From Bugula neritina (Eukaryota; Bryozoa; Gymnolaemata; Cheilostomatida; Bugulidae): a DNA stretch of 64,000 bases. A model generated the notes under the pieces. That model did not search any database, had not been told where the DNA came from, and was given only the letters and a program-made list of their open reading frames with translations. Below are positions 57,160 to 64,000 of the stretch, piece after piece; within the stretch, counting starts at the first letter, position 1; every line of letters starts with the position of its first letter. Location of the stretch: NCBI GenBank assembly GCA_964035545.1, contig OZ037769.1, positions 11,539,133-11,603,132 on the forward strand, given 5' to 3'. The position numbers and the translations under genes were made by a program.

Positions 57160-57912
57160 GACACAGGATAGTCAAGGGCAACCTTTTAGCTGCAACTGCC
57201 TTGCTGAAGTTTGCATTGTAATCATATAAGAATTCAGTACTAGTGAAATAAAATCTCACCTAATTGTGCTAGAGTCAAAATTTTAAAACTATGTTGTAGA
57301 TCTTCTTTTTCCCCAGTGTAAGATTTTTGGAAATTTCAATTTTCATTTTTTTTGCAAAGTTATAGACAAAAAACTGCCCAATCTCGGCCAATTTTGCCTG
57401 AAAAGCTGACTTTTCAGTACCAGTAAAATATTTCAGCAGCAAAACATGATATCTGAATAAAAATTGCACTGTTGGAATCCTGAGATATTTCTCCAGCGCA
57501 AGTTTTTTCCAATAACTCTTCTAGATTGTTTATAAATTGGTGATTTATACACTGAAAATGCTATATTTTTTCATAGATAATTAGCAGCGCGCAGCACTTC
57601 ACGCTTCAATGAGCACATAGGGATGAGAAGATATTGGCGCGTACATACTAAGTACAGGCTTGCTAGCTGGCAGGCTATAATGAATAGCTTGCTTTGTACT
57701 TTGTTTATGTAGCACCCATAATGGAATGTTGATAGATAACGCAGCCCTAATGAGGGTTGCTGCCTATTGGTTGTAGTTTGATCTTAGGCTAAACAATTGC
57801 AAGTAGGCAACACGCATGCCACCCGCAGAGCAATGTTATTCAAGAATCTGAACTACATTTTGAGAGAAATTTATGATATTCTTAGTGAGGATGCCCTTAA
57901 CTATCCTGTGGA
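57160..57912. mobile_element. 750-bp TIR element, copy 1
   Basis: Ends are ACAGGATAGTCAAGGGCA and TGCCCTTAACTATCCTGT, inverted repeats of about 18 bp. It aligns over its full length with copy 2 at 62200-62952. There is no transposase frame, so it is non-autonomous. It interrupts the 3' part of Gypsy element 3. I cannot define the target duplication and so do not assign a superfamily. Confidence 0.75.
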
Positions 57913-58019
57913 GGGGTGCTACTGGCGAGGAATGCCACACAGACGTCATAGCGGGAGAGAGCACGGGGAATCACACAGATCGGGAATGTCCCTTGGAACG
58001 GAGTAGAGGCACAGTCTTA

Positions 58020-59128
58020 TTCTTGAGCAGCCCGTATGAGCTGAGCAATAGACTCCTTTAGAGACCGCAACTCGCTTGCTGCAGCCGAGATCCTTGGGGC
58101 GAGTCGATGTACTTTGCGCTCTAATTCACTAGCCCGGAGCTCCACTTCACGTAAGTTACCGGCCAAGGATGAAGGACGAGGAGAAGAGGAGTGCCACTGT
58201 CACTTACGGTCTGAGGAAGGAGGAGGGGAGGACGAGCGTTTGTGGGGTCTCGTCTCGATGCGTTGCAGTAAGACTCGGGGAAGAGACTTAATAGGAGGTA
58301 TAGGTTCATCTGGATAGCGTTTCACATTTGGCTTCCGGTATCCGGGGGGGGGGGGGAGGGGGGTTTAGTGGTAGGGCCAGGGGTGATGGGTCTGGGAACT
58401 AGAAATCCCTGTGAGAGACGCTCGAGTTGAGCTGGATTGGAGACGAAAGGCTGTATCAGGCTGAAGAACTTGGGATAAGATGCCTCATCCACATCATATA
58501 AGTTTTCCTTGAAACAATTCATCGTCCTCTGATGGCGAAGTATGTAGTCCCTGTGGTAGCTGAACTCTCCACAGGGACAAAAGGTGGTGACAAAGTGTTG
58601 CGGAATATGTACCCGCAGCCTGCGGTGGGTTGTAAAGTGCTGCTGACAGAGTCGACACGTGGTGCTGTCTTCATCACCCCGGTGTTGGAGGATTTCTTTC
58701 TCCGTCTCTGGCGTCGTCTAGCACGTCTTTGACTTCAGTGCGTGTGGCAGTGTACGACTGGATTGAGTAGGTAGTTTGGGCTCAGGATTCCACATCATTT
58801 CTAAAGATGGCATCCCCGGAGGAGTGGGGGAACAAGTGTCATATAAAAGAGTATAATTATTGTTAGATCGCGGCTGACCTTTACAACATAATTCTAGTGA
58901 GGATCGACTGTTACTAGTCTGAGGGTCACAAATTTTTTTATAAGGCACTTGAGAAACCGTGTTCGGACAGATAGACTGACTAAGAATCATAGCGTCCAGC
59001 TCTAGATCTAAAAGATTGTCGGCCATTACTATGTCCCCGTCGTCATTCACATTAAACACCATCTCCAGTAATTCTGATTTGATCAGATTGATTAACTCAG
59101 AATTAGCTGGCAACAGACCCGTTTCCAT
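58020..59128 (-). pseudogene. Gypsy element 3 third ORF: zinc fingers and coiled coil
   Basis: The frame opens at METGLLPANSELINLIKSEL (59128). After one TAG at 58718-58720 it continues in the same frame with CRLCQQHFTTHRRLRVHIPQH and CPCGEFSYHRDYILRHQRTM, two Cys/His fingers, then LYDVDEASYPKFFSLIQPFV. A poly-G run near 58346 breaks the frame. Beyond it lies a helix with heptads (LREVELRASELERKVHRL). The order matches the third ORF of element 2, so it is a conserved accessory gene, here inactivated. Confidence 0.65.
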
Positions 59129-59357
59129 AGATAGGAATACTAGATCTAGGCAGGCTTACCTTGAAACTCGGTATTTAGAGACATACTCAACGTTCGAGTA
59201 TCTGTGTATGAGGTTTGAGAACACGTCTGCCTTTGGCGATGTCGACGTAGGAAAAGGCCGGGCAGCGTGTTCGCTGCACGTGACTAGGACTTTTTGCCTG
59301 GAGCGTATTAATTTCGCCCACTACTCTGCCCTCATAAAAGTTGAATTTTACATTGGG

Positions 59358-62300
59358 TCAACAACTCCCACAATTTACTGACAGTTTTTCCGTATGGCCT
59401 TCCGCTGGGCTTACATACTTGCCGCTTTGAACGCAGTCACATATGAAGTCTTTCAAGTATGCTGGGGGTTGTCTGGTACGCTGTCCTTGTTCCAGAAGAG
59501 GTGATGCACTCGCCGGTGGACTATTGAGCCCCACTGGTGGAGCTTCCGGTTCCCCAGTAACTATTTCTTCTCTAATTTCTCCAGATGGAGCCCCTTTCTT
59601 CGTAGGGGTTTGCACTTCCGGATCTCGCTCGGGTTCCGAAAGGGATGGTGTCAGGCCTGGCGCCGGAAACGGCGGACGCACTTCTGCTGGTAGAAGCGGT
59701 CGCTCATCTCTTCCCAGGTCCTTTTCCCGCGGCACGACCACCTCATACTTGGGTTCATGCCGCGGTCGCCCACGCGTTGTGGCCTGCCTCCGGGGCTCCA
59801 ACAACGGGGGAGGGGGGCTTCTCCCACCGCATCAAGGCTAGCCCAATATGGCTTCAAGCGAGCCTCATTCTGGATAGACACCTGTCCTGAGCGCTCGATT
59901 TTGTAGGTATGGTTGGGCATCACCTCTACTACTACGTACGGTCCCACGAACTTAGGCTGTAACTTAGCCGCCTCTCCGTGACACCTACGGTGGTTGACCA
60001 TTCACACCCAGTCTCCTGTCTGGTGGAGGGGTGGCTCATCGGAGTCTTCACGCCGCACTTGCCACTGCTTTTCTCGCAGCATTTCGTGTTCGACCTTCAT
60101 CCGCTCTACCAGTTCACTGACGTACTCGTGAACTGAGCTGTCCTGCTTGGGAACGTGGTAGGTAAGGTGGTCAAGAACCCGAGTCTTTCGACCGAGCATT
60201 AGGAGGTTGGGTGTCTTACCAGTGCTGGTGTGTGGCATGCTGCGGTAAACCCGCATGACCTGCGGCAGTATCGTATCCCATTCCTCTTGACTACGCCCGA
60301 GAAGTAGATTCCGGAGCGCATCACCTAGCATCCGGTTGTTGTGCTCCACTACCTCGTTACCTTGTGGGTGGTAGGGGGTGGCACTGCTCTGATTTACTCC
60401 CCAGAGGCGGCAGACGACACTCATCAGTTAAGACAAGAAATGAGCACCTTGTTCAGAATGTATTTGTTCTCGAAGGTCGAAGTAACAGAATACATGTTGG
60501 TCCAGCATCCTGGCCACTGTCGAAGCCAATGCGTTTGGGATAGCCAGGGCGTCGGCCCACATAGTAAAGTGGTCGGTTAATACTAGGATTCAGCTGTTGC
60601 CTCTGGGGGTTGGGGGTATGGGTCCGACCAGGTCGACAGCTACCACTTGCCATGGCCGTTCAGCATATAACCTCCGTCGTCCCACTTCACCAGGGAGACG
60701 ACCATGCTTGCTGGTCTGACATATCTCACACTGTCTTACTTTGAGTCGTACGTCACGCCCCATCTTGGGCCAGTACCACTGGAGTTGTAGTTTGGAGATC
60801 ACCCTCTGCACTCCTGCTTGAGCCTGTTTGTGGGTGTCCCAAATTATCTCACGGCGTATGGCAGCAAGGCAGACCGTTGGCGGCTAGAGTAATGGTCAGT
60901 AGACCATCTTGCCCAATCTGCAGCGAGTCCCATCGCTGGCAGAACAGCCGGAACTCGGCACATCCCTGCCTCAGTTGTTCCTGGCTGGGTCGTCACCTTT
61001 CCTTTTTGACCCGATACACGTCTGCCACCACTCCTGGGAAACTTTCCTGGAGCTTCCTCAGCTCTTTGACGTTATCGGCCAAAACAAGGTTGGCGCGAAG
61101 GTGTTGCACCGTCTCCGAATACTTGTCAGCCGTCGGCTTGAGTTGACCCTGGTCCCAGTCATACTCTGCTCCCGGGTGAGCCAGTGTCTCTAACTCGGAT
61201 CGCGAGGGACCTCCATCCTCTTTTCAATGTTGAGACACTGCTTACACCCTCTGTCCGGCCGCTGGCTCAGTCTATCTGCATTCCCGTGTTTCTTACCCGG
61301 TCGATGTTCGATCCGGTAAGAAAACTCAGCTAGAGTCTCGAGCCACTGGGTGACCTGGTTGGACGGTTCTGCTCTCTTACACAACCAGATCAATGAGGCG
61401 TGGTTCCTATGCAGCCGGAACCTTCTGCCGTACAGATAAGGTCGGAAGTGTTTCACCGACTTGATTACTGCCAGCAACTATTTTCGGGTGGTGCAGTAAT
61501 TTTGTTCAGTGGGTAAGAGAGAATTGCTGTAGTAAGCTACTACTACTTCTCGGCCTTCCTGCACTTGTGACAGCACAGCGCCAATATTCTGTCACTGGCA
61601 TCCGTGTTCAGGATACATTCCAGAGCGGGGTCCGGGTATGCCAAGACGGGCGCCGCCAGCAGGCAACCGTTGAGGCGGTTGAACGCCTGTTGTTCGACCG
61701 GAGACGACTGCCACGCTACCACCTCTGCGGTGAGCCGGTTAAACCGCTGCGCTATCCCCTCAAAGTCTGGTATGTATTGCCAGTAATACCCTGCCAGGCC
61801 CAGGAATGCCCGTAGTCCGGTCAAATCCTGGAGGGTAGCTCAGTCCTTCACTGCTTGCACCTTTTCAGGATCCGTAGCCACACTGTTTCGACGGCGACGT
61901 GCCCCAGGTACTTTACCTCCGGCTGCAACAGAGCGCACTTGGAGGGCTTTAGCTTTAGACCGGCACCCCCGAGTCTTTCGTAAACCTCCCTCTGACGACT
62001 GACGTGTGTCTTAAAGTCTGGAGAGATTACGATGACGTCATCGAGGTAGATCAACAGTGTCTTCCATTTAAGTCCGCTAAAGACCTGTTCCATCAACCTC
62101 TGGAAGGTGGCTGGGGCGGAGATCAACTTGACGGCGACACCTTCCACTTCCATAGCTCGTCCTGCGGTCCAGAAGATCCCGGACTTGTCGGCTGACCACA
62201 GGATAGTTAAGGGCAACCTTTTAGCTGCAACTGCCTTGCTGAGGTTTGCATTGTAATCATATAAGAATTCAGTACCAGTAAAATAAAATCTCACCTAATT

Positions 62301-63990
62301 GTGCTAGAGTCAAAATTTAAAAACTATGTTGTAGATCTTCTTTCCCCCAGTGCAACCTTTTTGGAAAGTTCAATTTTCATTTTTGTTGCAAAGTTATAGA
62401 CAAAAAACTGCCCAATTTCGGCCTATTTTGCCAGAAAAGCTGACTTTTCAGTACCAGTAAAATATCTCAGCAGCAAAACATGATATCTGAATAAAAATTG
62501 CACTGCTGGAATCCTGAGATATTTCTCTAGTGCATCTTTTTTTCTTTTTCCAATAACTCTGCTAGATTGCTCATAAATTGGTGATTTATACACTGAAAAT
62601 GCCATTTTTGTTCATGAGAAACTAGCAGCGCGCAGCACTTCACGCTTCAATGAGCACGTAGGGATGAGAAGATATTGGCGCGTACATAATAATTACAGGC
62701 TTGCTAGCTGGCAGGCTATTTTGAATAACTCGCTTTGGACTTTGTTTATGTAGCACCCATAATGAAATGTTGATAGATAACGCAGCCCTAATGAAGGTTG
62801 CTGCTTATTGGTTGTAGTTTAATCTTAGGCTAAACAATTGCAAGTAGGCAACACGCATGCCACCCGCAGAGCAATATTATTCAAGAACCTGAACTACATT
62901 TTGAGAGAAATTTATGATATTCTTAGTGAGGATGCCCTTAACTATCCTGTTGTAACCTCCTTTTCCTTTTCCGGCCCCAACCTACGCGTGGGTTGCCAAA
63001 TAGGAACTGTTCCCGCAGCCAGCGGTATCTCATGACAGACGACTCGTGTCAGGCCTACGTCATGAATTCCGCTGCTGAACACGCCGTTCTACTCGCGCAT
63101 CAACTTCGCCATAGCCTGGCGATCCTCGTTGTCATGCAGCCGTGACAGGTCGCCTCATACAACTCCTTGACGTGTGGCGGGATGATCCCCCGCTCTCTAG
63201 GCGGGCGCTGTCAGCGATCACCCGTCGTGTCTCCCAGCAACGGTCCCACGCTCTCTTTCTGGGCAGAGTGGAAACGGCCCAGCATGAACCAGGCCAGTAG
63301 CTTCACCGACTCCATGAAGGGGTTGACGCACTGCACTAAGATCTCTTCTCGCGCAGTCGGCTGATTGAGACTGCTAGCAAGCTGGATTCTATTGTGCGCA
63401 CCTTCCACCACCCCTAGTCCGGAGATCTGGCTATTATTCACTCTACAGTGAATGGTAGCCCGGGAGGGGCCCGGTATCGTACAGTTCCGTATTACCTGCA
63501 CGCCACTAGAGGACGGCTGAACTTGTCGACACAGGTGAGCTCTCGCTCGGCCATCAACATTGCAGACTTACTAAAGTCAATGTGACACCTGTGTTGTTTT
63601 AAGAATGGCATTCCGAGAATAGCATCCTCTTCAAGTTGACTGACGACGAACGTCTCATGTATGGCTTAGTCACGAACACGCCCAGTCAACTCTATAAGGC
63701 TGTAGAAAGGGATGCACGACCCGTCGGCAAGGTGCCATGCTCTCCTGTATATGGCTCTATCCCGGCTCTTTTTTTGGGAGGAAGGGTATCGAAGGCACGA
63801 CGGCTGAGGAGGTTTGTGGTATACCAGGAGTCTAGTAAGAAGGTGACAGCTCGGTCGGTACCTTGCCTGGTAGGAAATAATTATCTCCGTGTGGTTGTAC
63901 CCGTACTTCCCCTGCGTGCTCGGCTTCAGTGAGATAGAGCCCCCCTGGCCTGGCCCGCGATTGGCGGGGCTTCTGGCGGCAAGGGTTTTG
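59358..63990 (-). pseudogene. pol: Gypsy element 3 pol, multiply disrupted
   Basis: Fragments in order are: protease near 63800 with DSW instead of DSG, a lost catalytic motif; a spacer region at 63501-63211; RT remnants at 62160-61870 including LLIYLDDVIVIS; tether and RNase H at 61824-61190; integrase zinc domain and catalytic core at 60811-60453; then VVEHNNRMLGDALRN (60424-60002), the SH3-like region (60001-59651) and the tail RTRQPPAYLKDFICDC (59804-59358). The N-terminal RT fingers are missing across 62150-62165, and a TIR element splits the coding sequence. No functional product is possible. Confidence 0.85.
62200..62952. mobile_element. 750-bp TIR element, copy 2, nested in Gypsy element 3 pol
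   Basis: It begins ACAGGATAGTTAAGGGCA after GTCGGCTGACC and ends TGCCCTTAACTATCCTGT before TGTAACCTCC. Compared with the uninterrupted CGGCTAACCTCC of element 2, the insertion repeats a TNACC word on both sides, a possible 5-bp duplication. It is the clearest evidence that the element is mobile. Confidence 0.78.
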
Positions 63991-64000
63991 TTTCCCGGGG

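Larger units (their letters stand above)
56554..64000 (-). mobile_element. Ty3/Gypsy element 3, decayed, cut by the window edge
   Basis: The minus-strand order is protease, RT, RNase H, integrase, third ORF, polypurine tract and 3' LTR, as in element 2. The 5' LTR and gag lie beyond 64000. The copy contains many frameshifts and stops, a deletion of roughly 290 bp in RT, and two insertions of the same 750-bp TIR element. It is the most decayed of the three Gypsy copies. Confidence 0.85.

Noticed and set aside
1-64000. CRISPR arrays, bacterial operons or an rRNA gene
   Set aside because: No regularly spaced direct repeats with unique spacers, no Shine-Dalgarno-led gene strings and no conserved rRNA text were seen.

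Overview
The window is nuclear DNA of an invertebrate animal. It is AT-rich, its genes are split by short GT-AG introns, and animal transposons of many classes fill it. The best-preserved gene combines leucine-rich repeats (LRR), a ROC GTPase, a COR domain and a caspase. That gene, with Gypsy, PIF/Harbinger, hAT, Crypton-like and Polinton-like relics, suits an early-branching metazoan. A sponge or cnidarian is my guess; no marker settles it.

Layout. 1-7,200 is AT-rich and has no gene I can support, but holds a hAT-type foldback element (2235-3950) with an 8-bp target duplication and a huge AT-rich core. 7,200-12,500 holds an AGT microsatellite, a piggyBac-like non-autonomous element and a broken Polinton/Maverick-type structural gene. 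12,500-14,800 holds an intron-containing PIF/Harbinger transposase pseudogene lying beside a hAT (ZBED-like) transposase relic. 16,500-24,250 holds a Crypton-like tyrosine-recombinase pseudogene, partial paralogous copies of it, and duplicated Gypsy fragments.

26,454-45,725 is the main gene, on the plus strand. I assembled 15 coding exons by hand. They keep phase throughout and give 4,065 coding bases, about 1,354 residues. Order: short N-terminal exon, N-terminal region, three 144-bp LRR exons, one large exon with more LRR plus ROC and COR, an acidic linker, caspase large subunit (p20), three tandemly duplicated linker exons, caspase small subunit (p10) and stop. The likely reading is a receptor-like ROCO scaffold whose GTPase module is joined to a cysteine protease, as in innate-immune or cell-death signalling. 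That function is inferred. Its introns carry two LTR-like insertions and, between p20 and p10, a 7.4-kb intron with a TIR element that a 5'-truncated Gypsy element has split.

45,726-64,000 is almost entirely minus-strand Ty3/Gypsy DNA. One complete young element spans 46907-54424, with 305-bp LTRs, a tRNA-Leu primer site, gag, pol and a third ORF. A second, decayed element runs from about 56.55 kb off the right edge. Both carry, between pol and the 3' LTR, an unusual third ORF with two zinc-finger-like motifs and a coiled coil; the truncated element at 37.4-42.9 kb keeps only the coiled-coil part. A 750-bp TIR element has inserted twice into the last Gypsy copy.
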